Source of the DNA: an uncultured Oscillospiraceae bacterium
GTDB taxonomy: Bacteria > Bacillota > Clostridia > Oscillospirales > Ruminococcaceae
Assembly: GCA_934513685.1 (NCBI GenBank)
Contig: CAKSWY010000017.1
Coordinates: forward strand, 1-57,512
Length of the DNA: 57,512 bases
Direction of reading: 5' to 3'
The position numbers and the translations under genes were made by a program. The notes beneath the pieces are model-generated. The model was not told where the DNA came from and ran no database searches. It worked only from the letters and a program-made list of their open reading frames with translations. Below are positions 9,838 through 18,423 of the stretch, piece after piece. Position 1 is the first letter of the stretch. Every line of letters starts with the position of its first letter.

Positions 9838-10257
9838 TCACACCGTCCGTCTGGCTTCCAGCTTGTCGGCCATAAAGCCGTCCATCACATCCTGGCGGAA
9901 CACCGGCTCGCCGTAGCCGAAGGCCTCCCGCACAAACATCAGGGTCACCACGGTCTGGCGGCCCTGCTCCATGCGCAGAGTATACAGGGTATCCAGCGGC
10001 TGCTGGGTGGGCTGGTGCAGGGTCAGGTGCAGCAGATACCCGCCGTCCGGCTGCCGCTCGCAGGTGTACTGAAAGGCATCGGCCTCGCTGTGGGCCCGCA
10101 GCCGGTCCATACATTCGTCAATGGGCAGGTCGGTGCGGTATTCGCTCATACCTGCCGGGCCGGGGGCTTCCCGGCGGCGGCGCTCCTGCCGGCGCAGGGC
10201 GTACACCATCATGGCGGCCAGCACCACGATCACCGCCCCATAAATCAGGCTGTTCAG
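9838..10257 (-). CDS. small single-pass membrane protein of unknown function
   Basis: A protein of about 139 residues: an N-terminal membrane segment (LIYGAVIVVLAAMMVYAL), then a basic RRQERRRRE stretch that should lie in the cytosol, then a soluble domain of about 90 residues without a recognised family. The start is uncertain. No ATG precedes the membrane segment; a CTG at 10257 follows GAGGGGAAG, a TTG lies at 10284, and the first ATG (10212) would cut the membrane helix. It is divergent from the next gene, sharing a compact promoter region. Confidence 0.6.
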   Translation of the reverse strand: MNSLIYGAVIVVLAAMMVYALRRQERRRREAPGPAGMSEYRTDLPIDECMDRLRAHSEADAFQYTCERQPDGGYLLHLTLHQPTQQPLDTLYTLRMEQGRQTVVTLMFVREAFGYGEPVFRQDVMDGFMADKLEARRTV

Positions 10258-10323
10258 GGCAAACCACTTCCCCTCTCGGTTCAAACTGTTCCGGCACGCC
10301 GGTTGGGCGGCCGCTTTAGAATG

Positions 10324-10356
10324 AGTATAACATATTTTACCGGCCTGTGGTATACT
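10324..10356. promoter_or_regulatory. overlapping divergent extended -10 promoters
   Basis: The plus strand has TGGTATACT (10348-10356) and the minus strand has TGTTATACT (10332-10324). Both are TGN plus TATACT extended -10 elements without good -35 boxes. They face outward to the two small membrane-protein genes, so polymerases would compete. Confidence 0.5.
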
Positions 10357-10455
10357 GTTCTCATCCCGCCCGAATGCGGCACCCTTCGCCCCGTTCGGGC
10401 CGTTTATTCTACGCGAACCATGCGAACCCCCGCGTTTGCAGAAAAAGGAGCCGTT

Positions 10456-10968
10456 ATGAATCCGAACCTCTCCATTACCAAAAAAACCTACTACGCCATC
10501 GGCATTCTGTCGGTGGCCTGCTCCATGCTGGCCGCCCTGGCCGCGCTGACCGCCGGGCAGAACCTGACCATGTTCGACAGCCTGGCCTATGCCCTCACCG
10601 GCATCATGCTGCTGTTTCTGGCGGCGGTCAAGGGCAGCCCCGTCGGGCGCAAGGGGCGCTACTTCGTCTGCTTTGTGCTGCTGATGCTCTCCATGCTCAA
10701 CCAGAACCCCGCGGTGCATCTGCTGCTGGGGGCCATGGTGTGGCCCTTACTGCTGGTGCTGGAAAACTCGGTCGGCCCCGACCTGAAGGCCCAGACCCGG
10801 GCCGTGCTGCTCACCGAGGCCGCCTATGTGATTGCCTGGTTCCTGGCCTACGGGCCGCTGCCCGCGCTGGCCACGGCGTCCAACCTGCTGGGCTTTCTGC
10901 GCCTGGTGGCCCGGGCCTGGGGCATTCTCAGCCTGTACAAGGCTCAGGCCGCGGACCCCACCCGGTGA
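10456..10968 (+). CDS. small multi-pass membrane protein
   Basis: 170 residues with about five hydrophobic segments (residues 13-33, 40-56, 68-84, 88-101 and 118-150) and no soluble domain. I do not recognise the family. The start at 10456 follows AAAAAGGAG. It is preceded by an extended -10 promoter and followed after 61 bp by a lipoprotein gene, which may be cotranscribed. The role is unknown. Confidence 0.7.
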   Translation: MNPNLSITKKTYYAIGILSVACSMLAALAALTAGQNLTMFDSLAYALTGIMLLFLAAVKGSPVGRKGRYFVCFVLLMLSMLNQNPAVHLLLGAMVWPLLLVLENSVGPDLKAQTRAVLLTEAAYVIAWFLAYGPLPALATASNLLGFLRLVARAWGILSLYKAQAADPTR

Positions 10969-11029
10969 GGCATTCCGCCGGCCCGGCCTGCATACACTGT
11001 GCAGAACCGTTTTATAAGGAGATACGCCC

Positions 11030-12289
11030 ATGAAACACCTTCTGCGCCTTGCCGCCCTCTGCGCCGCGCTGTGCCTGGCTCTTGCAGGCTGTGCGCCCGC
11101 CGCGGCCCCGGGCAGCTCTGCCCCGCTGCCCGGCTCTTCCGCCGATGTTCAGCCCGCCCCCGCGGCCAAGCCTTCCGGCGAGGAATACCGTGCCGTCTGG
11201 ATCAGCTATCTGGAATGGCAGAGCGCCGACTTCTCCAGTGAAGACGCCTTCCGCGCCCAGATGGGCAGCTGGTTTGACCAGTACGCCGCCATGGGGCTGA
11301 ACACCGTTCTGGCTCAGGTGCGGCCCTTTGAGGACGCGCTGTACCCCAGCGCGATCTTCCCCTGGAGCAGCGTCTGCACCGGCACCCAGGGCCGTGACCC
11401 TGGCTTTGACCCGCTGGCCGTTCTGGTAGAAGAGGCCCACGCCCGCGGCCTTCGGCTGGAAGCCTGGCTGAACCCCTACCGGCTGGCATTGAACGACACC
11501 GTGCCCGGCGCTTTCAGCGCCGACAATCTGGCCGCCGTGCACCCGGAGTGGGTGAAGCAGGCGGCCGGGGGCCAGTATCTGGACCCCTCCCGCCAGGACG
11601 TGCGGGACTGCATTGCCGCCGGGGTGCAGGAAATTCTGGATGGCTACGCGGTGGACGGCATTCATCTGGACGACTACTTCTACCCCACCACCGATGAAGC
11701 CTTTGACGCGGCCGAGTATGCCGCCGCCGGCACCAACCTCTCGCTGGAGGACTGGCGGCGGGAGAACGTGAACGCGCTGGTGCGCCAGCTCTACCAGCTG
11801 GTGCATACGGGCGGGCGCACCGCCGGGGCGGTGCCCCTGGGCATCTCACCCCAGGGCAACAACGACAACAACTACGCCCAGCAATACAGCGACGCGGCGC
11901 TGTGGCTCTCCACCCCCGGCTACATCGACTATGCCATGCCCCAGGTGTATTGGGGCTACGGCTACACCACCGGCTCGGGCAGCACCCGCTTCGCCTTTGA
12001 GAACATCACCGCCGAATGGCTGGCCCTGCCCCGGGCCGAGGGGGTGGCCCTGTACTTTGGCCTTGGGGCCTACCGCATCGGGGACGGCGACGGCGGCAAT
12101 TACGACCACGCCCAGGACCAGTGGCAGACCGGCCACAACCTGGCGGATATGGTCACCACCCTGCGCGGGGCCAGGGCCGACGGCTTTGGCCTGTACCGCA
12201 GCGATTTCCTTCTGCGCAATTCCGCCTGGCCCCAGCTGGCCCAGGCCGAGTGCGCCGCCCTGACCGAGGTTCTGCACACAGCGGGCTGA
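11030..12289 (+). CDS. DigH-like family 10 glycosyl-hydrolase-like lipoprotein
   Basis: 419 residues with a lipoprotein signal (lipobox LALAGC, cysteine near 21), a Ser/Ala/Pro-rich linker, then a GHL10 domain (PF02638 type). Seen features are RAVWISYLEW at its start, the AQVRPF strand, EAWLNPYR, and the acidic pair in GIHLDDYFYP typical of this fold. Members such as YngK and DigH cleave glycan strands of peptidoglycan, DigH acting on denuded ones; a cell-wall trimming role outside the membrane is likely here. GGAG site at AAGGAGATACGCCC precedes the ATG. Confidence 0.85.
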   Translation: MKHLLRLAALCAALCLALAGCAPAAAPGSSAPLPGSSADVQPAPAAKPSGEEYRAVWISYLEWQSADFSSEDAFRAQMGSWFDQYAAMGLNTVLAQVRPFEDALYPSAIFPWSSVCTGTQGRDPGFDPLAVLVEEAHARGLRLEAWLNPYRLALNDTVPGAFSADNLAAVHPEWVKQAAGGQYLDPSRQDVRDCIAAGVQEILDGYAVDGIHLDDYFYPTTDEAFDAAEYAAAGTNLSLEDWRRENVNALVRQLYQLVHTGGRTAGAVPLGISPQGNNDNNYAQQYSDAALWLSTPGYIDYAMPQVYWGYGYTTGSGSTRFAFENITAEWLALPRAEGVALYFGLGAYRIGDGDGGNYDHAQDQWQTGHNLADMVTTLRGARADGFGLYRSDFLLRNSAWPQLAQAECAALTEVLHTAG

Positions 12290-12301
12290 GGCCGGTTTGT
12301 A

Positions 12302-12330
12302 TTGTATCCCGCCCGAATTTCGTCTATAAT
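12302..12330 (+). promoter_or_regulatory. sigma-A promoter of the 12435 lipoprotein gene
   Basis: TTGTAT (12302-12307), 17-bp spacer, TATAAT (12325-12330). It gives a leader of about 95 bases. Confidence 0.75.
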
Positions 12331-12434
12331 ATAGGAACGGTATCGATTGCAGCGGCCTGTTCGCACCACGGTGCTTTTCGCTGCAGCCAGGGGGCTTTTC
12401 CGAACCGAAAAACGCCCCGGAAGGAGAAACTGCC

Positions 12435-12971
12435 ATGAACAAAAAACTTTTCCGCCGTCTGCTGGCGTCGGCGCTGGCGCTGTGCCTTGCGTTCAGCCTT
12501 TCCGCCTGCGGCAAGGACAGCGACGACGACGACCCCGGCCTGCCCCACGCCGAAGCGGGCGGCAGCAACGTGCCCTATGCGGACGGCTTTGACACCACCG
12601 CCAAATTCAACACCGGCATGAACGGCGACACCCTATGCATCGCCTTCAACGGCATTCAGAAGCGGGACACCGGCTACTTCCAGCCCGCGGGCGACACCAT
12701 CACCCTCACCGCCGCCGCCACCAGCGACAGCGAGCGCCTCAAGACCTTCAAGGCCGCTCTGTGGAAGCAGGGCGAAGGCACCGCCGTTTATGTGGAGGGC
12801 GCTACGCTGGTGTTCACCGCCGACGGCGAGCTGTACACCGGCAGCTTTTCCGGCCTGGACCCGGACGCCAAGTACAAGGTGACCATCTCCTATGACAGCG
12901 GCTACTACACCATCAGCGGCGGTATGTCCATTGCCGGCCTGGTGGAGGCGGATGCCGCCAAAAACGAATGA
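12435..12971 (+). CDS. lipoprotein of unknown function
   Basis: 178 residues. The leader ends in FSLSAC, so the mature protein should be lipid-anchored outside the membrane. A short acidic linker (DSDDDDPG) precedes a domain of about 130 residues rich in Thr, Gly and Tyr that looks like a small beta structure. I recognise no family. It has its own promoter and its own terminator with a UUCG loop, so it is a monocistronic unit. AAGGAG precedes the ATG. Confidence 0.75.
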   Translation: MNKKLFRRLLASALALCLAFSLSACGKDSDDDDPGLPHAEAGGSNVPYADGFDTTAKFNTGMNGDTLCIAFNGIQKRDTGYFQPAGDTITLTAAATSDSERLKTFKAALWKQGEGTAVYVEGATLVFTADGELYTGSFSGLDPDAKYKVTISYDSGYYTISGGMSIAGLVEADAAKNE

Positions 12972-13016
12972 CCGGCCCGGGCCGTGTTCGGCTTTCTTTG
13001 TGATTTTTACAGCATC

Positions 13017-13062
13017 AAAGCGCTCCGCGCGCTGCCTTCGGGCGGCGGCGGGGCGCTTTTTT
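13017..13062 (+). terminator. Rho-independent terminator with UUCG loop
   Basis: AAAGCGCTCC (13017-13026) pairs with GGGGCGCTTT (13050-13059). Inside is a second stem GCTGCC-TTCG-GGCGGC. Six T residues follow. It separates the lipoprotein gene from the aromatic operon. Confidence 0.9.
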
Positions 13063-13104
13063 GCGCCGCCCCTGTTTTTTCTTTGCCGGCAGGCGGCCGC
13101 TGTC

Positions 13105-13133
13105 TTGTAGTAAAGCACCGGTTATGGTATACT
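13105..13133 (+). promoter_or_regulatory. promoter of the aromatic amino acid operon
   Basis: TTGTAG (13105-13110), 17-bp spacer and an extended -10 TGGTATACT ending at 13133. It lies 54 bp before pheA. I see no leader peptide, T-box or attenuator between it and pheA. Confidence 0.8.
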
Positions 13134-13187
13134 GAAACGCAGGCGCAGCCGCAGGGCCGCCCAAAGGTGAGGAGGCAGAAACCCCAT

Positions 13188-14264
13188 ATGAACCAGCTGG
13201 AACAGGCCCGTGCCCAGATCGACACGGTGGACCGGCAGATGGCCGCGCTGTTTGAACAGCGCATGGCCGCCGTGCGTCAGGTTATTGAATACAAACAGGC
13301 CACCGGTATGCCCATTCTGGACTCTGGCCGGGAGGCCCAGGTGATTGAAAAAAACACCGCCTACATTGCCGAGGAGGTGCTGCGCCCCTATTATGCAGAC
13401 CTTCTTCGGGCGCAGATGGCCCTCTCCCGCCAGTATCAGGCCTACGTGCTTGGGCGGGACGTGGTGGCCCATCAGGGGGCCGAGGGGGCTTACAGCCACA
13501 TCGCCCTCACCCGGCTGTTTCCCCGGGCAAAGGCCCTGAGCCTGGCCACCTTTGACGAGGTGTTTGACGCCGTGCAGGACGGCCGGGCCGCCTACGGGGT
13601 CATCCCCTTCGAGAACAGCACCGCCGGGGATGTCTCCGATGTGCTGGACCTGCTGTACAACCATTCTCTGTACATCGTGCAGATGTACGACCTGCCCATC
13701 CGGCACAACCTGCTGGGAGTGCCCGGGGCGCACCTGCGGGATGTGACCGACGTATACGGCCACCCGCAGGCCCTGCGCCAGAGCGAGGCCTTCCTCGCCA
13801 AAATGGGGCTGGCCACCCACGCCTGGCCCCCTCAGGCCCCCAACAACGCGCTAGCGGCCCAGTATGTGGCGGCCCAGAAGGACCCCACCAAGGCGGCCAC
13901 GGCCAGCGCCGAAGCGGCGGCACTGTACGGTCTGGAGGTTCTGGCCGAGGACATCAACACCGACAGCGACAACACCACCCGCTTTATCGTGGTGGGCAAG
14001 GAGCCGCCTGTGGGCGGCGACCGGTTCTGCCTGCTGTTCACGGTGGACAACAAGCCCGGCGCGCTGGCCCGGGTCATTCAGGCGGTGGCCGAGGCGGGCT
14101 TCAACATGGAGTGCATCAAGAGCCGCCCCCGGCCCCACGTTCCCTTTGAATATTATTTTTACATTGAGCTGGTGGGCGCCCACCAGCCCGACCGCGAGCG
14201 GCTGATGGAGCGGATGAGCAGCATCTGCGAAACCGTCCGCCTACTGGGCGCATACACCAAATAA
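13188..14264 (+). CDS. pheA: bifunctional chorismate mutase / prephenate dehydratase
   Basis: Turns chorismate into prephenate and then phenylpyruvate, the phenylalanine branch. 358 residues in three parts: an AroQ-type helical mutase (about 1-85, with basic R11-region residues replaced by the typical ID..D..A..LFEQR pattern), a prephenate dehydratase (about 92-270, with FENS at 141-144 and the catalytic TRF at 264-266), and an ACT domain (about 278-355, KSRP at 311-314 in place of the common ESRP) that normally binds phenylalanine for feedback inhibition. The ATG at 13188 follows GTGAGGAGG. First gene of the operon. Confidence 0.95.
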   Translation: MNQLEQARAQIDTVDRQMAALFEQRMAAVRQVIEYKQATGMPILDSGREAQVIEKNTAYIAEEVLRPYYADLLRAQMALSRQYQAYVLGRDVVAHQGAEGAYSHIALTRLFPRAKALSLATFDEVFDAVQDGRAAYGVIPFENSTAGDVSDVLDLLYNHSLYIVQMYDLPIRHNLLGVPGAHLRDVTDVYGHPQALRQSEAFLAKMGLATHAWPPQAPNNALAAQYVAAQKDPTKAATASAEAAALYGLEVLAEDINTDSDNTTRFIVVGKEPPVGGDRFCLLFTVDNKPGALARVIQAVAEAGFNMECIKSRPRPHVPFEYYFYIELVGAHQPDRERLMERMSSICETVRLLGAYTK

Positions 14265-14310
14265 ACGCTTTTGCGGGGCCGGTTTGCCCCCGAACAGAGA
14301 GGTAGGAATT

Positions 14311-15357
14311 ATGAAACTCACCATGCGCCTTGGGGCGGACAGCTACGACATTGTCATCAAACGGGGGGCGCTGGGCAATCTGGGCCAGCTCACCGACCTT
14401 GCCAACCGCAAGGTGTTTATTGTAACGGACACCGGCGTGCCCATTCAGTACGCCGAAACCGTCAAGGCCCAGTGCGCCGACGGCTGCATTTTTGTGGTGC
14501 CTCAGGGCGAGGCCAGCAAGAGCATCAAGGTGTACACCACCGTGCTGCAGGCCATGCTGGAGTTTGGCATGACCCGCGCCGACCTGGTTGTGGCCGTGGG
14601 CGGCGGCGTTGTGGGCGACATGGCCGGTTTTGCCGCCGCCACCTATATGCGGGGCATTCAGTTCATCAACTGCCCCACCACCACCCTCAGCCAGTTTGAT
14701 TCCTCCATCGGCGGCAAGGTCGCGGTGGATCTGGGCGAAACCAAGAACATCGTGGGCGCCTTCTGGCAGCCCAAGCTGGTGGTGATCGACCCCGACGTGC
14801 TGGCCACCCTGCCCCGCCGCCAGTTCGTGAACGGCCTGGCCGAGGCGCTGAAGATGAGCCTGATCGCCGACCCCGAGCTGTTCGCCATCTTTGAAAACGA
14901 CGACCCCTTCGAGAAGATCGAGGAGGTTATCTACCACAGTCTGGTCGTCAAGAAGAACATCGTGGAGCGGGACGCCCGGGAGCAGGGCGACCGGGCCGCC
15001 CTGAACTTCGGCCACACCCTGGGCCACGGCATTGAGGCCGTGCGGGGCATTCGCGGCCGCCGCACCCGCGGTTTTTACCACGGCGAGTGCGTGGCGCTGG
15101 GTATGCTGCCCATGATCGAGGACCCCAAGCTGAAAAAGCGGGTGCGGGCCGTGTACCGCAAGCTGGGCCTGCCCCTGCGGTGCAGCTACAATCAGGCCGA
15201 GACTCTGGAGGCCATGCGCCACGACAAAAAGACCCGCGGCGGCAAGATCCGCCTGGTGAAGCTGCCGGGCCTGGGCTGCTGGCGCATTGACACGGTGGAC
15301 ATGGCCGTGCTGGAGCCGCTGGTGGAGGGCAAGGACATTCCTCCCATGCAGCAGTAA
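14311..15357 (+). CDS. aroB: 3-dehydroquinate synthase
   Basis: NAD- and metal-dependent cyclisation of DAHP to 3-dehydroquinate, second shikimate step. 348 residues, family length, with the NAD-binding VAVGGGVVGDMAGF stretch (about 98-111), a CPTTTLSQFDSSIGGK segment and metal-ligand regions GLAEALK and NFGHTLGH. An upstream in-frame ATG at 14284 is possible, but the ATG at 14311 has a GAGAGGTAGG site and the correct N-terminus. It follows pheA by 46 bp. Confidence 0.95.
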   Translation: MKLTMRLGADSYDIVIKRGALGNLGQLTDLANRKVFIVTDTGVPIQYAETVKAQCADGCIFVVPQGEASKSIKVYTTVLQAMLEFGMTRADLVVAVGGGVVGDMAGFAAATYMRGIQFINCPTTTLSQFDSSIGGKVAVDLGETKNIVGAFWQPKLVVIDPDVLATLPRRQFVNGLAEALKMSLIADPELFAIFENDDPFEKIEEVIYHSLVVKKNIVERDAREQGDRAALNFGHTLGHGIEAVRGIRGRRTRGFYHGECVALGMLPMIEDPKLKKRVRAVYRKLGLPLRCSYNQAETLEAMRHDKKTRGGKIRLVKLPGLGCWRIDTVDMAVLEPLVEGKDIPPMQQ

Positions 15358-15430
15358 GCCGCAGCGCCTGTTTCCGGTGCAGACCGGAACCCATTTTCCC
15401 CAATGAGGGAGCCACAGCGAGGGAACCATC

Positions 15431-16552
15431 ATGAAAAACACCTTCGGCAGCAGCGTCTGCCTGACCATTTTCGGCGAGAGCCACGGTCCCGCCATCGGCG
15501 CGGTGCTGGACGGCCTGTGCGCCGGGCTGCCCGTGGACGAGGCCTTCATCGCCCGCCAGATGGACAAGCGCCGCGCCCGGGGCGACGGCCTTTCCACCGG
15601 CCGCACCGAGGCCGACCGGGTCCACCTGCTCAGCGGCGTGCTGAACGGCCGCACCACCGGCACCGCCATTGCGCTGCTCATTGAAAACAAGGCCCAGCGC
15701 AGCGGCGACTACGCCAAAACGCAGGATCTTCTGCGCCCCGGCCACGCCGACTTCACCGCCTACGCCAAGTACGGCGGCTGGCAGGACAGCCGGGGCGGCG
15801 GCCACTTCTCCGGCCGCATTACCGCCCCGCTGGTGGCGGCGGGGGCCATCTGCCAGCAGGTTCTGGCCGCCAGAGGCATCACCATCGCCACCCACATCCG
15901 GGCCGCCGCCGGGGTAGAGGACCTGCCCTTTGCGGCGGACGAACCGGCCCTGATGGCCCGGCAGGCCGCTGCGGTCAGCGCCGCGGCCCCCGAGCAGCTG
16001 GCCCTCATCAACCCCGCCCGGGAAGAGGCCATGCGGGCCGCCATCCGGGCCGCCGGGGCCGAGGGCGACAGCGTGGGCGGCATTCTGGAAACCGCCGTGA
16101 TGGGCCTGCCCGCCGGGGTGGGCGAACCCTTCTTTGACAGTGTGGAGTCGGTGCTCAGCCACCTGCTCTTCAGCATTCCCGCCGTAAAGGGCGTGGAGTT
16201 CGGCCTGGGCTTCGGCTTCGCCGGGCTGCGGGGCAGCCAGGCCAACGACCCCTTCCGCATGGATGAGGGCCGGGTGGTCACCGCCACCAACCACAACGGC
16301 GGCGTGAACGGCGGCATTGCCAACGGTATGCCCCTTGTCTTCCGCACGGCGGTAAAGCCCACCCCCAGCATTTACAAGCCCCAGCAGACCGTGGACTATG
16401 TGGCCAAGCGCGATGCCCAGCTGCAGATTCAGGGCCGGCATGACCCCTGCATCGTCCACCGGGCCGCCGTGGTGCAGACCTGCGCCGCCGCCCTCGGCCT
16501 GCTGGACCTGCTGACCACCTGCGAGGGCACCCGCAGCCAGAAGGAGGACTGA
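15431..16552 (+). CDS. aroC: chorismate synthase
   Basis: Removes phosphate from EPSP to form chorismate, the last shared step; needs reduced FMN. 373 residues. The N-terminal signature FGESHGPAIG (15-24) is clear, followed by RPGHADFTA..KYGG and DSRGGGHFSGR segments typical of the family. It has a GAGGGAA ribosome site and lies 73 bp after aroB and 3 bp before the aroE-aroK fusion gene, so the latter is translationally coupled. Confidence 0.96.
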   Translation: MKNTFGSSVCLTIFGESHGPAIGAVLDGLCAGLPVDEAFIARQMDKRRARGDGLSTGRTEADRVHLLSGVLNGRTTGTAIALLIENKAQRSGDYAKTQDLLRPGHADFTAYAKYGGWQDSRGGGHFSGRITAPLVAAGAICQQVLAARGITIATHIRAAAGVEDLPFAADEPALMARQAAAVSAAAPEQLALINPAREEAMRAAIRAAGAEGDSVGGILETAVMGLPAGVGEPFFDSVESVLSHLLFSIPAVKGVEFGLGFGFAGLRGSQANDPFRMDEGRVVTATNHNGGVNGGIANGMPLVFRTAVKPTPSIYKPQQTVDYVAKRDAQLQIQGRHDPCIVHRAAVVQTCAAALGLLDLLTTCEGTRSQKED

Positions 16553-16555
16553 CCC

Positions 16556-17818
16556 ATGGAATATGGACTCATCGGGGCAAAGCTGGGCCACAGCTACTCA
16601 AAGATCATCCACGAGATGCTGCTGCCCCAGTACCCCTACGAGCTGCACCCCCTGCCCACCGAGGCCGAGGCCCGGCAGTTTCTGGAACAGCGGCCCTTTC
16701 AGGCCATCAACGTGACCATTCCCTACAAGCAGCTGGTCATCCCCTACTGTGAGAAAGTGGACGAGCGGGCAAAGGCCATCGGCGCGGTGAACACCATCGT
16801 GAACCGGGGCGGCAAGCTGTACGGCCACAACACCGACTTCGGCGGCTTTTTGTACATGGTCAAGGCCCACGGGGTGAGCCTTCAGGGCAAAACCGTGCTC
16901 ATTCTGGGTACCGGCGGCACCCACAACACCGTGGCCGCCGTCTGCCGCAACGAGGGCGCGGCCGAAATTCTCACCGTGAGCCGCCGGGCCGGCGAGGGCC
17001 GGCTGGACTATGCCCAGGCCGCCGCCCGCACCGACGTGCAGATCGTGGTGAACACCACCCCCGCCGGAATGTATCCGGACAACGGCGGCTGCCTGCTGGA
17101 GCTGGGTGGCTTCAATCAGCTGGAAGCGGTGTTCGATGTGGTGTACAATCCCTTCCGCACCGAGCTGCTGCTTCGCGCCGAAGAGAAGGGCGCGGTGGCC
17201 GTGTGCGGCTTTGAAATGCTGGTGGCACAGGCGGTGTACGCCGCCGAGTACTTCCACAACGCACCCATTGACCACGCCAAAATCGGCGAGATTCACAAGG
17301 CGCTGAAGGCAAAACTGTGCAACATCTCCATCATCGGGATGCCCTCCAGCGGCAAAACCACCATCGGCAAGGCGCTGGCAGAAAAACTGGGCAAAACCTT
17401 TGTGGACTTGGATGAAGAAATCGTGCGCCGGGCGGGCAAATCCATCCCCGATATTTTCGCCCAGGAGGGCGAGGCCGCCTTCCGCCGCCTGGAAACCGAG
17501 GCGGCCGCCGAGGCCGCCAAGCACACCGGCCAGGTCATCAGCTGCGGCGGCGGCATCGTGAAAACCCCGGGCAACGCCCGCCTGCTGCGGCAGAACGGCC
17601 CCGTGCTGTGGATCCGCCGCCCGCTGGAAGCCCTGACGGTGGGCGGCGGTCGGCCGCTGTCCTCCAGCCGGGAAGCCCTTGAAAAGATGGAAGCCGAGCG
17701 CCTGCCTCTGTACCGGGCAGCCGCCGACGGCATTGTGGAAAACAGCGGCAGCCTGGAACAGGCCATCACCGCCGCTGAGGAGGTTTTTTATGAAATTCTT
17801 GATTCTGAACGGACCTAA
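16556..17818 (+). CDS. aroEK: fused shikimate dehydrogenase - shikimate kinase
   Basis: One 420-residue chain carries two consecutive steps. Residues 1-250 are AroE: K58 in NVTIPYK and D94 in HNTDFGG are the shikimate-site pair, and GTGGTHNT (118-125) is the NADP loop. Residues 255-420 are AroK: Walker A GMPSSGKTT (261-269), DLDEE (284-288) and GGG (331-333). The linker is only a few residues. The AroE part keeps the order dehydrogenase-kinase of the pathway. It begins 3 bp after aroC and overlaps aroQ by 29 bp. AroE-AroK fusions are known but not the common arrangement. Confidence 0.94.
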   Translation: MEYGLIGAKLGHSYSKIIHEMLLPQYPYELHPLPTEAEARQFLEQRPFQAINVTIPYKQLVIPYCEKVDERAKAIGAVNTIVNRGGKLYGHNTDFGGFLYMVKAHGVSLQGKTVLILGTGGTHNTVAAVCRNEGAAEILTVSRRAGEGRLDYAQAAARTDVQIVVNTTPAGMYPDNGGCLLELGGFNQLEAVFDVVYNPFRTELLLRAEEKGAVAVCGFEMLVAQAVYAAEYFHNAPIDHAKIGEIHKALKAKLCNISIIGMPSSGKTTIGKALAEKLGKTFVDLDEEIVRRAGKSIPDIFAQEGEAAFRRLETEAAAEAAKHTGQVISCGGGIVKTPGNARLLRQNGPVLWIRRPLEALTVGGGRPLSSSREALEKMEAERLPLYRAAADGIVENSGSLEQAITAAEEVFYEILDSERT

Positions 17819-18227
17819 CCTGAACATGCTGGGTGTGCGGGAGCCGGGCATCTACGGCACCGTGGACTATGAGGGCATGGTCAACTTTGTAAAGGAAGGC
17901 TGCGCCGCCATCGGCGTGGAGACCGAGTTCTACCAGTCCAACCACGAGGGCAGCCTGGTGGACGCCATCCAGAGCGCCCTGGGCCTCTACGACGGCATCG
18001 TCATCAACCCCGGCGCCTACACCCACACCAGCATTGCCATTCTGGACGCGCTGAAGGCCGTGAACCTGCCCGCCGCCGAGGTGCACATCAGCGATGTGAC
18101 CAAGCGGGAGCCCTTCCGCCAGATCAGCTACGCTGGCATGGCCTGCCAGGTGCATGTGATCGGCCAGGGCCTTGCGGGCTATGTGCAGGCCGCCGCCCAG
18201 CTGCAGGCGCTGATCGAGCAGCAGTAA
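17790..18227 (+). CDS. aroQ: type II 3-dehydroquinate dehydratase
   Basis: Dehydrates 3-dehydroquinate to 3-dehydroshikimate. 145 residues, the exact usual size of the dodecameric type II enzyme. LNGPNLNMLGVREP at the N-terminus and the catalytic tyrosine Y22 in IYGT are visible, as are the NPGAYTHTS histidine and the EVHISD segment. The ATG at 17790 lies inside the end of the fusion gene with a TGAGGAGG site; the longer frame from 17679 would just overlap more of that gene. Confidence 0.95.
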   Translation: MKFLILNGPNLNMLGVREPGIYGTVDYEGMVNFVKEGCAAIGVETEFYQSNHEGSLVDAIQSALGLYDGIVINPGAYTHTSIAILDALKAVNLPAAEVHISDVTKREPFRQISYAGMACQVHVIGQGLAGYVQAAAQLQALIEQQ

Positions 18228-18423
18228 AAAACACCCGGCCCCGTGTGCTATGGTGCATGGGTGCCCCGCGCCCGCCTTTGCACCCCGCAGAGGCAGGATA
18301 AAAAGCCCTCCGTTTCAAAGCAAGCGCGCAGGCTGTGAAAAACCGCCGACTTTCCCGGCGCAGAGCAGATTCAGGGCGGCCCCGTGAACCGCGCCGCCCC
18401 CAGCAACAGAAAGGCTTCATCTC
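18228..18423. other. leader between aroQ and DAHP synthase
   Basis: A 196-bp gap inside an otherwise tightly packed operon. It contains a stem GGGCGGC/GCCGCCC close to the ribosome site (about 18374-18402). The block around 18268-18283 faintly resembles a T-box core but lacks the rest of one. A cis-regulatory role is possible but unproven. Confidence 0.35.

Noticed and set aside
14284..14310. Earlier in-frame start for aroB
   Set aside because: The ATG at 14311 has the ribosome site and the normal family N-terminus.
18262..18300. GGGTGCCCCGCG resembling a T-box core before DAHP synthase
   Set aside because: No specifier stem, no matching anti-terminator partner and no terminator with a T-run; the gap is too short for a full T-box.
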